A stretch of 64,000 nt of DNA. It comes from Anastrepha obliqua. Its lineage: Eukaryota; Arthropoda; Insecta; Diptera; Tephritidae. Shown here piece after piece: positions 10,905-21,769 of the stretch. Within the stretch, counting starts at the first letter, position 1. Each line of letters starts with the position of its first letter. The stretch spans positions 69,396,501 to 69,460,500 of the forward strand of contig NC_072896.1 in the NCBI RefSeq assembly GCF_027943255.1, written 5' to 3'. The notes beneath the pieces were generated by a model that saw nothing but the letters and a program-made list of their open reading frames with translations, made no database searches and was not told the DNA's origin. The translations under genes and the position numbers were made by a program.

Positions 10905-12345
10905 CCACTCATTATGAAATCCAAATGACAGATGACAGAATACAAATGTCAAATGACTAATGACTAATGACAGATGATGAAAATGACAGATGAAAGATAA
11001 CAGTCGAAAAGAGATTAATGACAAAATGCAAATAATAAGATGCAAGCGACAGGTAATAAGTGGCAAGTTACAAATTGCAAGTAGCACGTGACCATCACCA
11101 AAAACTCACCACTCATTATTAAATTTAAATGGCAGATTGCAGATGACAAATGGCAAGGGATGAATGACAACTGACAAATGACAAAAGACAAGTGACAGAT
11201 TATAAGTAATAAGTTAGAAATTACAAATTACAAAGGGCCAACGACAATTATTAAAAATAAACCACTCATGAAACTCAGCAGACATGGCAAAATTCAAATG
11301 CCATATGACAAGTTATCACGTATGACGTATGGCGATTGACAAATGATGAATGACGAAATGCAAATGACGGATAACAAATGATAAGTGACTAGTGACAAAC
11401 AAAAGCTAACAATAGGTAAGGTACAAAAGACTTGCTACTGGTGATAAGTGAGAACATACAAATTACAAATAACAAACGAAAAATGTCAAAAATTAAACAC
11501 TCCCTACAACACTGTATCCGACTCTGATGTCTGTAGACTAAATTTAGTTAAAGTACTAGAATAATTTTTTTATTTCGTAAATAAATTTTACAAATAAATA
11601 AATGAGTCTTGGCTAGTCAAAATATCAAAATAAATATAAAACTCCTTAATTTTATGAAATTTCATGCATACAACTATTTAAGAAATTAAAATGAAATGAA
11701 ATGTATGAAGTGTCAGTTGCCAAGTGAGGAATGGCAGTGACATATGAGGAATTACAATTGACAAATGACAAACGACAAATGACTGGTGATAATTGACACG
11801 ATATAGGTGACTTGAAAAATGTGATAAATTTAATTTAAAAATAAATGTTTGTGAATCTTGCATTACGTATTTATTTCAAGATAATATGCATTTAAAACTT
11901 CATTATTTAACAAAATCCCCAGGTTTTAATGCTTGCAACTAATTATAATAATTTAATAACTAAAGAAATGATAGTCGTCAAATGAGAAATAACAATAGGA
12001 AATGAAAAATAGCGATGACGAATAAGAACTGGCAATTGACAAGATGCAAATGGCTTGTGGCAGGTGATAAGTGACAAGTAATAAATTACAAATAGCAAAT
12101 GACAAACATCAAAAACTAACCACTCCTTATAAAATTTTGTCACAGTAACGGAATTATTATTATTTTAGTTTATAAAAAAAATGCTTGTGAATCCTATGTA
12201 GGTATGCCAAAACAAGTTAGAAATTCCTTCAATCACCAAAATCCCCATTTTTTCATGTTTCAAAGTCATAAATAACAGTGGAGCATGAAAAATTGCAATT
12301 AACAAGTGACGAATGACAAATGACAACTGACAAATGAGATGATAA
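10905..12345. repeat. mesosatellite of degenerate TGACAAA heptads with a higher-order unit
   Basis: Blocks at about 10905-11500, 11700-11830, 11965-12125 and 12290-12345 consist of back-to-back variants of (A)AATGACAAATGAC, TGACAGA and TGACTAG. The plus strand carries the purine-rich version throughout. Blocks end in AAAAACTAACCACTCCTTA-like sequence (near 11109, 11265, 11500 and 12118). The spacers between the last three blocks also repeat: TTGTGAATC at about 11849 and 12185, and CAAAATCCCC at 11911 and about 12237. This implies a higher-order unit of roughly 330 bases. The minus-strand open frames here are artefacts of the repeat. Confidence 0.8.
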
Positions 12346-12534
12346 AAGGTATTTCGAAAGATGTTGGTTGTTTAAGATCCAGGTTGTTTAAAAAAAAACT
12401 TGTAAAAGTTTAGACTCTTTCAGGTTTCAATATTTTTATTCAAAATACGGCTCTTAACTATTATGTGTGAAAAATGACGTCCCTTCAAATGTCCACCCTG
12501 AGCAAGTTTACAAGTAAAATCAGCCAAACAGTAG

Positions 12535-12690
12535 ATTAAGGGATGCCTAATTGCTGAAAACGTCGAGATGTCGATGTTAAAGGTTGTTGAATAACACTTA
12601 GAGCTACAGCAGCAATATTCTCAACAGAGCATACAGCTTTGATCTTGCCAATCTATCCTCGACAGAACCAGTTTCTTGAAATTTTTTTCA
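12535..12690 (-). pseudogene. DD41D-type transposase, N-terminal fragment
   Basis: The minus strand gives FQETGSVEDRLARS and, one frame over, AVCSVENIAAVALSVIQQPL followed by TSTSRRFQQLGIP. This is the N-terminal DNA-binding region of the lineage represented by the deleted element at 2469 (relatives have a GSVEDRPRSGRP block, then ENIAAV, then TSTRRRSQQLGIS). Only about 45 residues remain and no catalytic part is present. Confidence 0.65.
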
Positions 12691-13069
12691 CGAATCTTTA
12701 ATATTTTGAACAATTTTAACGATTTTTAAAGCTCATGGCAAAACTAAAAAACATATAAATTCGGATTTCGAATTTGGTAAAAAATTAAAAACAAAATTGA
12801 CCAAGTTTCATAAAAATTTCAAACATTTTAATTAGAATTTGTATTTCAGTTTCACATCCTATTAATTTTTTTCATATCGAATAAAGCGCATCTGATGGTT
12901 CGTCAGCAAAAAACTTAGAATTTAGCATCCGTAGCCTTTGAAATATCCATACTCGCTTTTACTCGATATTTCAGTTGAGGCTTTGTTAATTAATATACTC
13001 TAAAGCTTGGTGCATTCGAAGTTGGAATACGTCGCCTTTATTTGAAGGCAATATTATTCTTGTCATTGC

Positions 13070-13556
13070 ACACTACGCATCGTATGAATATCTTTCTCAT
13101 TAATATAAAAATAGATATTAGAAGGACTATTCTTTACCTCACTTTTGTTTTCGATTAGATAAATGGGGCGATTGACTCCCCATCGTTACTCGAGAAAATA
13201 ATTTTAACACTCCTCAGCGAAGCTTACGAAATCATGGTATTTTTTGGTTAGAGATGGTCAGAACTAATTATGCTTTTAATGGTCTGATTTCCAGAACATT
13301 CAAAGAATTGAATTCTCTTTCAAATCATATTTGTCTAGTTGTTTCTTTCACAATGTTACCCCTTCAAAATGTTACTAAATGAATTTTTTAACTGGTTTAT
13401 AAGTATTCTTCAATATTCTTTCTCTGTAAACTATAAGAAAGTGAAGCAAATAAATAATAAGTTTAATTTATTTTTTATAGAATTATTTATAATTTACAGT
13501 CTGTAGGGGAAATAATGTATTTTAAGATTATAAATGAATCAATAAATAAATAATGT
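13070..13556 (+). pseudogene. Jockey-like LINE, 3' end, family A copy 1
   Basis: Readable blocks are INIKILDIRRTIL, LTFVFD, INGAIDSPSLLEKI and FWLEMVRTNYAFNG, matching position by position the copy at 37430-38368 (LDIRRAILSLTFVFD, GAIDSPSLLENI, LEMVRTNFAFNA). Frames shift repeatedly. The 3' flank also matches: AGATTATAAATG followed by an AATAAATAAATAA tail ending near 13556. This is a 5'-truncated, long-dead insertion with a (TAAA)n-like tail. Confidence 0.75.
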
Positions 13557-15660
13557 ACAAGTATGTCTGACTACGGACGATTAATTCAATAGCATTCTTC
13601 CAAAACTGGTGCGATCATACTCATTTTGTGATGTTAACGCAAAACCAGCCCCGTTTCGATTTCGAATATATCTTGTATAAGTGCAACATTTTTGCCTTTC
13701 AACTATAAAGCCTTCAACTCGAGTCTATTCGCACTTACTCGTATGCTGCGTGATCTATACAAGCAGGACAGTTGTAAACCAAAAGTAAAACAAAAAATTT
13801 GTCGGCAGAAAAGTCTTAAATTTTAATGGATATTTAAAAGGACCTTCTTACTCAATAACACGCATATATAATATTATGAAAGAATAAGGCGGCAGAGCAT
13901 CTACTATGTGCAACAAATATTCTAAACCTCTAGCTCAGGTGCTCTTGCGCTTAATCACTCTCAGTACTACATATTTATACCCGATCGGTATGCAAAGAAC
14001 AACAGCATAGCCCATAAAATTTGCATATTCGCAAATTTTTCAACCCACACATTACGAGGTTTTTTTTACCTCAAGGTATGACTGGTAATACTTGGAAATC
14101 AAATTACAAAATTTGTGTATATAAATATGTAAAAAATACCACGCGTCTTCGCCTTCGTCGTATTCCTTTACATACATATTTTGCCATTGTTTTTTATTTA
14201 CTTTCTTCCACAGCATCTACGCTTGTTTTATACAATTTTTAATGCTTTAAACGATCTAAAAATTGGTGCTTGTGCTTTTAATTTTCTTTCCGCAATATCT
14301 TCTTTCTACTTTTCGCTCCTTTTTCTTACCAGCTTGCCCCTTCTAACACTTGTCTGCTCCCTATCACTCCCTTGGCTTATCTCGCTCATATTTTTCACAC
14401 TGAAATCTAAACCGCTTTTAACTAACCTCTGATAACATCACCTCAACTGCAATACATAAGCTGCTGAAAATAGCAAAATGCTGCAAGCCAACAGCTTCTG
14501 ATGTGTAGTGCCACACACAATGCATACCACCAATACATATTTCTGTACAAGTACCCTGCAGGGAAAGACCTACTTAGCTACTATGGAAACATTCTAGTTC
14601 CGAGACTAGTATGTAATAGAAAAAGTCATACTAGTTCGTCATTGTCTAGAATACAGCCAGAAATTAGTCTGCAAATTAGTTGATTTTGTTTTTAGATAGG
14701 AAACAACATGATTAAAGGATTATATTATTTATAAGTAGATTTACTATTTAAAGTTCGCTTCAAAATTGTAAAATTGTGAATTAAATCTTTGAACAAAATG
14801 AGTAGCAAGAGAATTATGAGCAGACTATATTCTAGGGGTTTAACCAATCCAGTTTCTCATAGAAATTCTGATATGTTGCGAGCTTCATTTCATATAGAAA
14901 AAAATGGCACCTATTCAAGTGGCGTCTTATAGAGTAGACAGACGGCGGTGTTAATCGGAATTACTGCTGCAGTTGACTCTGCCTAAAATTCTAATGCGAA
15001 AGATGGTTGTTACGCGGACTAGTGAACAGCTGATTTATTTATTGGATAGTTCTGTCAATAAAAGGTGGATCGCAGGCGGAAAATATGTGTATTAGTTGCC
15101 CTGATATTAAAGAATAATACTGAAGAATAATTATTTATTTAAGCTTAAAATTAAGATGAAACGAAAATGCTATAAAGTACTTACTCCTGTTGCGCTCATC
15201 ATATTGTTCTGGAATTTTAATGCTGCAATGTCTGTCTTCAGTCATTCTTTCAGTCTTTCTTGTTCTTCTCTTTCAGTATTTCATTATTTTTCATTCACAA
15301 TAGATATTAACCATCATTTTTCGGGAATGCTGCCATCGAAAATTCCTATAACACGTTTAAATTATGAGAATTGAGTCTAGTTGTCAATCCGCATTAGTTG
15401 TCCTTAAAATTCAGAGCAGTCATTTAAGATATAAATTCAGAACTAAAATACAAATTTAACACAAAAAGCCAATGCAGCAAGTGTGTTCAAATTGTTAGTG
15501 CAATATTTTATATTTCTCTAATAAATAATAATAATAATAAAATACAAATTTAAAATATTTAATATTAAAAAGTGTAGAAAAATTAGATTATCAACATAAG
15601 AAACTATTAAATTTTTAAAAATATATATAGAAAGTAATTTCTTTATTGCGTTTGAGTACT
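13557..15660. other. non-coding stretch with one microsatellite
   Basis: No gene recognised. Bases 15521-15541 are an (ATA)n microsatellite. Pyrimidine-rich open frames at 14181-14432 look like composition effects. Confidence 0.5.
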
Positions 15661-15664
15661 TGCT

Positions 15665-16560
15665 TGGCCCTAGAAAGGTCTAAATCCAAAGGGTGGAGAG
15701 ATAATTATGGTCAGACAACGTTCTAACGAGAGGCGCATTAGCACTGTATAATGTCCTACTAAAGCCAACGCGAAAAATCTTGCAACGCCGAAAATTTCTG
15801 CGAGGAACATTAAACTGTATTCTTTCTAGAAGGGCCGGATAGTCAATTTTGCCATTAATGAGATCAAAGATAAAAGATACTGCCTGAAAAGTACCTCTGT
15901 CACTTCATGGAAAGAGACTAATCAAACGAAAGCGGGATTCGTATGATGGTTTCGGGTCCGAGAAATTGAGTAAATGTAGTGTGAAACGCACAAAAATTTG
16001 TGGAACCCTCACCACTCGATTTATGTGGACTGCGTGATAAGGCCTCCAAATAAAAGCAGCATAATCTAATTTGGACCGAACAAACGTAGAGAATAAGAGT
16101 AGGTATATGGATCAGTGAATTGCAAAAAAGCGGGCATAGCAAGTGAATTGGAAACGGCTTAATTTAGGTGCGTGATAAAATTGAGCTCTGTGTAAAAGAA
16201 AACCTTAAATCTTTTATCACATCGGACGAAGCAAGATATGTATAATTGATATGAGAAGAGAAATTAAGGGGGTTTTGAAGGTAAGAAAATGTGCACAGAA
16301 AAGAAGAGAAGAAAATTAGCGAAGGAAAAACACGAACAAATTTCTTTAATAAACAAAACAAATAACAAAGGTCCTAAAATACTACCCTGAGGTACACCAG
16401 AGGTGCCAATGTAATGTTTCGAATGCATCTCTTTATTAAATAGGATCGAATTCAATTAAAGAAAGTTGAATGAAAACCAAGATAAGCCAATTTAGTTCCT
16501 GAAAGCGTCTGAGAGATTTTATGAAAAGTTTTAGAGAAATCCGTGTATATCGCGTCAGTT
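15665..16560 (-). pseudogene. Jockey-like LINE, reverse transcriptase and C-terminus
   Basis: On the minus strand the order is TKLAYLGFHSTFFNWI-like (with a stop), then TSGVPQGSILGPLLFVLFI, the reverse-transcriptase motif B. Where the FADD-type catalytic box should follow, the frame reads FANFLLFFSVHIF, so the box is lost. Downstream are DVIKDLRFSFT, YVRSKLDYAAFIWRPYH, VHINRVVRVPQIFVRFTLH and NFSDPKPSYESRFRL, in the order usual for this clade's C-terminal region. Several frames are needed. It faces the RNase H LINE at 16660 head to head. Confidence 0.8.
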
Positions 16561-16659
16561 TGGATAAGTTAGATAACGTAGATCTAGAACAGCATCTTTC
16601 AAGTAGAGGTTCTCGAGATAAGGGAAGCTTGCAGGATAATCAGGAATCATCCACAACAA

Positions 16660-17365
16660 CTATCATAAGCATGTATTTTTACAGATAGTCAAGCAGCTAT
16701 CTTAGCTATAAAGTCACCAACAACCAATTCAAAAATTGTCAGACAATGCAAAGAAGAATTAAATGCCTTAGCACGCATGACAGGCATCCCTCTCATCTAG
16801 GTACCTGGCCATAGGAACATATGTACTATAAAAGCAAATGAGAGGGCTAATAAGCTGGCAAGACAGGGGACTGCCTCTAGAGTATCCGAAGTGATAGCAG
16901 TGGGCTGCCCCCGAAGCGTCACAAAAGGGAGATATTTTTGCAATTCCAGAAGCAGATGGACCAACAACGATACATGCAAAATAACGAAGTAAACGTGGCT
17001 AGAGTGCAACAAGATGAAAACTGACGAGCTGTTACGAAAGCCAAGAACAGACATCTTTAAAATTACGTCAACAATAACCGGCCATTGGCCTATCGGAAGC
17101 TATGCTAGGAAGATAGATGTAGAAGTTGCAGTCAAGAGGATTCAAGAGAGACAGTCTTCCACTATCTGTGTGAGTGCCCAAGACTGGATGTTCTATGGCA
17201 TAGAATACTGGAGAAGTTCTCAATGAAAAACTTGGTAGAAATTGGAGAAAAGAAAATAGATGACATAGGCAGATTTATAGTCAGATCAACATGGTTCTAC
17301 TATTGGTGTCTTAAAATGGGACCTTTTGTGTTAATTGAGTCTGGGGCGTGGCATCCCGACATCAC
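16660..17365 (+). pseudogene. RNase H LINE (I/LOA/R1-type), 3' end
   Basis: The frame opens with IFTDSQAAILAIKSP (RNase H catalytic Asp) and continues to ALARMTGIPLI. An in-frame TAG then replaces the Trp of WVPGH, followed by VPGHRN, ANKLARQG, SEVIAVGCP and RTDIFKITSTITGHWPIGS. After a frame change it gives YLCECPRLDVLWHRILEKFS and ENLVEIGEK-like residues to GRFIVRSTWFYYWCL. This is one of the better-preserved LINE ends in the window, but it has a stop, at least two frameshifts and no reverse transcriptase. Confidence 0.82.
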
Positions 17366-17873
17366 CTAAACCAACCAGTCATGATTATGTCAAGCGCTCC
17401 AATATTAATACAGATAGTTGTGAGTCTCCACAAGAAAATGAAAATTAATCTGCGCATATCGCGGAAAGCTCATTTAGAAAGAAACATTTGGATTCGTACG
17501 TGGAACATAGACGGCCACGAATAGCATTTGAGCTTTGCATGAACAAAACTTTCATGTTGCGAGGTGTCCGAAAACACTTTACGGCAAAGGCAAATGCAAA
17601 GGCAAATATTGAAACTATTGCACCGAAGCTACATGGTCAGAGTCCATTAAATCTAATATTCCTCTTAACTCTAAAGAGGAGTGAATTAATATGAAAGAAA
17701 AGGTAGTGCCGCAAAACTACACTATAAATGTGTGTATTGTCTACGATCCCAAAAACAAAATACATAGCGTAAATTAGATGTCTGCAATAAAGAATCTGCT
17801 GCAGCATTCTATCAGCAAAGATATTAAAAATTATGGAATACAATTTAAGGCGTGACCTATGTGAAGAAGAGCC
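17366..17873. other. non-coding stretch between a LINE end and a TTAA-flanked element
   Basis: No gene is supported. Bases 17583-17608 contain a short GGCAAATGCAAA duplication. Nothing else was seen. Confidence 0.4.
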
Positions 17874-17877
17874 TTAA

Positions 17878-18583
17878 GGGGTTAGGTGGGTTACAGAGGT
17901 TCAAAAAAAGGGTATTTTTACTATTTTTTTTTTTAATATATACAATCATATATTTTATTTAAACAATTCAGCATATCAAAGATACATATTTAAACAGTAT
18001 TTTGTGAAATTTTTATTTAAAAATTCCGAAAACTCAGCCGTTGGTACCTCATCTCCCTTAACGTCTCACAAAAAAATGCTCTTGCCGTGGACAGCATAAC
18101 TCATTATTGGTTCATTTAAAATCAAAAAACCAAAAATATTTCGTTAGTACATGGATAAATCTCGTTACTGGACGAAGGAAAAAAAAATAACAGACAGACT
18201 TTGAACAAAAAAACACATTTTTTGGTCAAATTTTCGTCATGTGTTGGCTCGAAAAAATTAGTTGTAATAAAAATAAAAAAAATCCTTCGTTCAATAACTT
18301 GATAATGTTATTCCAAAGATGTGTGCAAAATTTGAACAAAATCGCTTCATAACTTTTCGAGAAATCGTGTCCACCGACTTAAAAAATCGAGTTTTGAGAT
18401 AAACGCGTATACCTGCGAAACGCTGCACTGACATGGCCTGATGGGCGGAACTTCTGAAGGGTCTATCTCGTAGAACTTTACTTGGATCAATTTGAAATTT
18501 TAGGAGAATATTTTAAACATATTATACTATTTAATAAGACAAAAAAAATCGATTTTTTGAAATTTTCAAACCCACCTAACCCC
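17878..18583. mobile_element. 706-bp non-autonomous element, TTAA-flanked with inverted repeats, copy 2
   Basis: TTAA (17874-17877) is followed by GGGGTTAGGTGGGTT. The right end is its reverse complement (AACCCACCTAACCCC), followed by TTAA (18584-18587). The length is almost identical to the copy at 8304 (706 against 705). The internal landmarks fall at matching offsets: ATCCTTCG about 400 bases in, GTTTTGAGATAAACGC, and AAATCGATTTTTTGAAA next to the right end. The terminal repeat differs from copy 1 after the first nine bases, so these are two diverged members or subfamilies. There is no coding capacity. Confidence 0.8.
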
Positions 18584-18589
18584 TTAAGG

Positions 18590-19560
18590 TACATAAACAT
18601 TTATATGCGATTTTTTTTGGGTAATGAGTTTTTACATAATGTAACGATAAATGTAAGCATGTCTTTTGGTGAAGAATATTTTATTTTATTTTATAAATAT
18701 TTGCAGAATCCATAATAATATAAGCTTTACCAGCGCCGATGAATCAAAAATGTAATTAAGAAAACAATTCAATTAAATAAAAAACGATTTTTCAAAAAAA
18801 AAGCCATCGCAAAAAACTCCACAGTAACTGGACATTAAAATAGGAAAGTTTAAATCAATGTTTGAATGTTTAAATAACAATTACAATTTCGTAAGGCATT
18901 ACCATGTTAAAAATGCCACTTCCTAACATTGAAAAAGATAGAACATGAACTGGTTGAGTTGAAGAGTAAACTGGCGGTATACCAGCTCCCAACTAATATT
19001 TTTCCCTGCGGGTATGTATGAACTTATGCGTATGCATATCCTCTACACATGCTCGCTTGTGCATATGTATGTATTTGGGTTGCGTAGCGTGCATGTCTTC
19101 TGAGGGGTCGTCTGAGTAACAATTCAATTAGCTGCAAAAGCAACTTTATACTAGCAGATAAAATATTACAATGTGCTGGTGCTTTATGTGGCAGTTTGTA
19201 TTTTTAAATATTTTCTCAAGCTTCGCTGTGCATTTCGTCTGTTGTTTGCGATTTAATAAATCCACTTTTCGCACACGTGTGGAATTTATTTTCTAGTAGC
19301 TAATATCCGATTTGCATTGTTGCACCTCAATAAAATAAAAATAACTTATTTGAAAAATATTAAGCAAAATTATTTATATACATTTTTTCTCTCAGCCCAA
19401 CTGGTAAACAGTATTTTTCCTTCCCATTTGGGGCATAGGTGAACACAATTAATACGGAATACCAAGCCTAGAGTAAGCTTGGCCATAAGAAAAATCAACA
19501 ATAACCCAACTTTATTTAGAGTTTGCTCTTGAACTTCAATTTTTACTGGTATATACAAAG
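18590..19560. other. non-coding stretch
   Basis: No gene is supported. Weak open frames at 18482-18715 and 19370-19558 resemble nothing I know and have no supporting context. Confidence 0.4.
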
Positions 19561-19562
19561 TG

Positions 19563-19860
19563 GCGCAAAATTAGTCACCCTATTCGAAGATTCTTAATTT
19601 TTTCAACCGGCGTCGTACGTCAATCATATTTGACACTTGTAAACTAGACAGCTGCAGTATACAAACAGACAAGCAGTGGAGGGTGTAATCATCATAAATC
19701 CCTAGAGTTCCAGTGTGGAACTTAGTGCCACAAGTAGAGGGCGTAAAAGTCAAAATACAGAATTCCATCAATCTTTTTTTTGTTTTTTATTTACTAAAAA
19801 GTTATTCAAAAGCAAAATTTTTTGTTTATTTCCACCTTGTATCATTGGCGCTGCACGCGC
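19563..19860. repeat. dispersed MITE-like repeat, copy 1
   Basis: The sequence starts near GGCGCAAAATTAGTCACCCT and contains CGTCGTACGTCAATCATATT followed by a TGACACTTGT block, then GTATACAAACAGACAAGCA. Near its end it has TTTATTTACTAAAAAGTTA and TTCAAAAGCAAAA. The same blocks recur in the same order and orientation at 53505-53700. It has no coding frame. Inverted repeats could not be established. Confidence 0.6.
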
Positions 19861-19916
19861 CGTAATCAGATTAAGGGGTTCGGGCCGCAGCTAGACTTAA
19901 ACTACGGATACTCTAG

Positions 19917-20060
19917 TATTGTTGTTGTTGTTGTAGCAGCATAAGATTCCCCATATTTAATACGAAGAATGCTGCTGGAGTGACAGTCCTTGGCCGGATA
20001 TAAATCCGGATCGTTTCGGTAACGTAGAACCGACTATCGTGGAAACGACAGAGTTCCTTT
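19917..20060 (-). mobile_element. dispersed retroposon-like repeat with a (CAA)n tail
   Basis: On the minus strand it runs from a GTCGTTTCCACGATAGTCGG block through GGTTCTACGTTACCG, a GGATTTATATCCGG palindromic stretch and GGACTGTCACTCCAGCAGC, to GCTGCTACAACAACAACAAC. On the plus strand this shows as GTTGTTGTTGTTGTAGCAGC at 19920. A microsatellite tail at a fixed 3' end is typical of retroposed elements. I recall this unit as a common dispersed repeat in tephritid DNA, but no second copy lies in this window. Confidence 0.55.
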
Positions 20061-20084
20061 CCATACTCTAGTATTCTTCCATGG

Positions 20085-20900
20085 TGCTGGATCCTTGCTG
20101 AGTTCGATCGGTGCTTTTTGCATTCTCTTCACTCAAGGGAGGAGTGGGCAAAGTACAACATTTGGAGACAGAGAATGGCAAACATGTTTATGGATGGCTT
20201 GAAGTTGGAGGAAAGAGTGGGTGGTAGAGTCATCTACGAAGAGCTCTCTATCAAGCACACATATAGACTTACGAACCACTGTAGTGTTTTCCATGCGGAG
20301 GTAGGCGCAATTAAAGAAGGAGTGGATTAGTTGCTTTCTTCTGTAATTACCGTAAAGGATATAAATATCTACTCCGACAGCTAAATGGCACTTAGGGCCT
20401 CGCGCTCGTTGTTTGTGCATTCGAAATTAGTCGGGGAATGACTGACTTCTCTCTCGATTGCATGCGACTACTTCAATATTAGGCTCATTTCGGTTCCTGG
20501 TCACAGCGGCATAGAGGGAAACTGCTGGGCTGATGAGATGACTAGGGGACCCTGGAGCTTACTCAGGGGACCCTGGAAATGGTTTCACTGGGAAATGAGG
20601 GGATTGGGACTCCCTTTAAGATGGGCCTCGTGTCAACTCATCGAGCGCTAGGCTAGTGCGCAAACGTTCAAAATCACGAGATTCTTCTGGTCATGGGAAG
20701 GTCGGGGGCACTCGAGGAAACTTCTAAAGCTAACAAATCCGCAGCTACCGAATTCGGTAGGTGCCATGCGGTAAGAATTTGCCATCGTGACATCGTCAGG
20801 CAAAGGTTTATACACTGGGTTTTCACTTTTTTGCTACACCTGCAGATATTGCGGATTTCCATCTCACACACCTAGTCAAATTCATCAGTAGCTTGTAGCG
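20085..20900 (+). pseudogene. RNase H LINE, 3' end
   Basis: Blocks in order are ANMFMDGLKLEE (the first RNase H Asp, normally TDGSK), TNHCSVFHAEVGAIKEGVD (catalytic Glu), VKDINIYSDS followed by a TAG where Gln is expected, LISVPGHSGIEGNCWADEM (conserved His and Asp), and then a SRKLLKLTNPQL-like C-terminal block in another frame. All catalytic residues of the RNase H are visible, but they are separated by stops and frameshifts. The reverse transcriptase is absent. Confidence 0.8.
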
Positions 20901-20939
20901 GTTCAAACGCACGTAATTAGCCACTGTTAGTCGTCATCC

Positions 20940-21765
20940 TCTAATTCAAAACCCCTTCTTCCTTTTCCACCGGTCTAGTTCTTTTCCTTCCCCTTCTCAG
21001 TTGTGAAGCGACACTCAATACAGGAGTTACAGCTGGCAGTACTTCTCTGTTTAAGGCGAATTCTGCACTCACTGTCACTGAAATCATTGCCGCAAGCTTT
21101 GCACATGATTTGGAACGCAACCAACTTCTGTTTGCAGTATCAGCGAGAATTTTTATAATTAGCGTTTTTTTTCAGCTTGCTTGTCGCGGTTCATTGCTTG
21201 GCTTCTTCGTCCGTTCATGCTTTGTAATTCTGTTGTCATCCATTCAACGTACGTCTCCTAACTATCAAAGCGCACTATGTTTTATCCATTTATCAGCTCT
21301 TCAATCTTATTGTCATATTTTATTCTATAAGACGCATCAAGCTCTCATGCAGGACCAAAAGCTCCATTCAACCCTATTGAGCTTATAAGGGCTGATTAGG
21401 CTGGAACTTACACGTCCATGGCAAGAAGTTGTTTTTAAGTTGTTTGAGGTTTGCTTAACAGCTTCTTTTTGCAGCCTACAGTCTGTCGTTTATTCAAATA
21501 AGCAGATCTGCTTATAGCTTATAGCTACTTGAAGGTTTCGACATAAGCGAGTTCCGGCTTTCAGGTTAGCGTAACGAAGATTGCTTCGCGATGTACCCAA
21601 GTTTTTAGTTTTCTTTGTTAATTAGATTTAACGTGGTATCGGCAAGCACAAGGTGGTTTCTTGCGATGATAGCAAGATCGTCAGCATTGCTACAGATTAA
21701 TAATAAGTTTCAAACCTAAATGTGTGTCACGTTGCTTTACACCCGTGAAATCATTAAATATCTTG
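20940..21765 (-). pseudogene. RTE-like LINE, reverse transcriptase remnant
   Basis: Minus-strand reading near 21690 gives NADDLAIIARNHLVLADTTL, with the catalytic Asp pair of the YADD box. Farther on come LKAGTRLCRNLQVAISYK, INDRL (before a stop), QAAKRSC and LKQLKNNFLPWTCKFQPNQ. The last two match the usual INDRLQAANRSYF and LLKHLKSKLLS blocks of RTE-like elements. The rest, to about 20940, is probably the same element but is too decayed to read. The 21185-21260 part shares short blocks with 38430-38560 (see that entry). Confidence 0.6.
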
Positions 21766-21769
21766 TAAA

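Noticed and set aside
10767..12143. Several minus-strand frames with repeated ICHLSF-like words
   Set aside because: They are direct translations of the TGACAAA heptad repeat, not genes.
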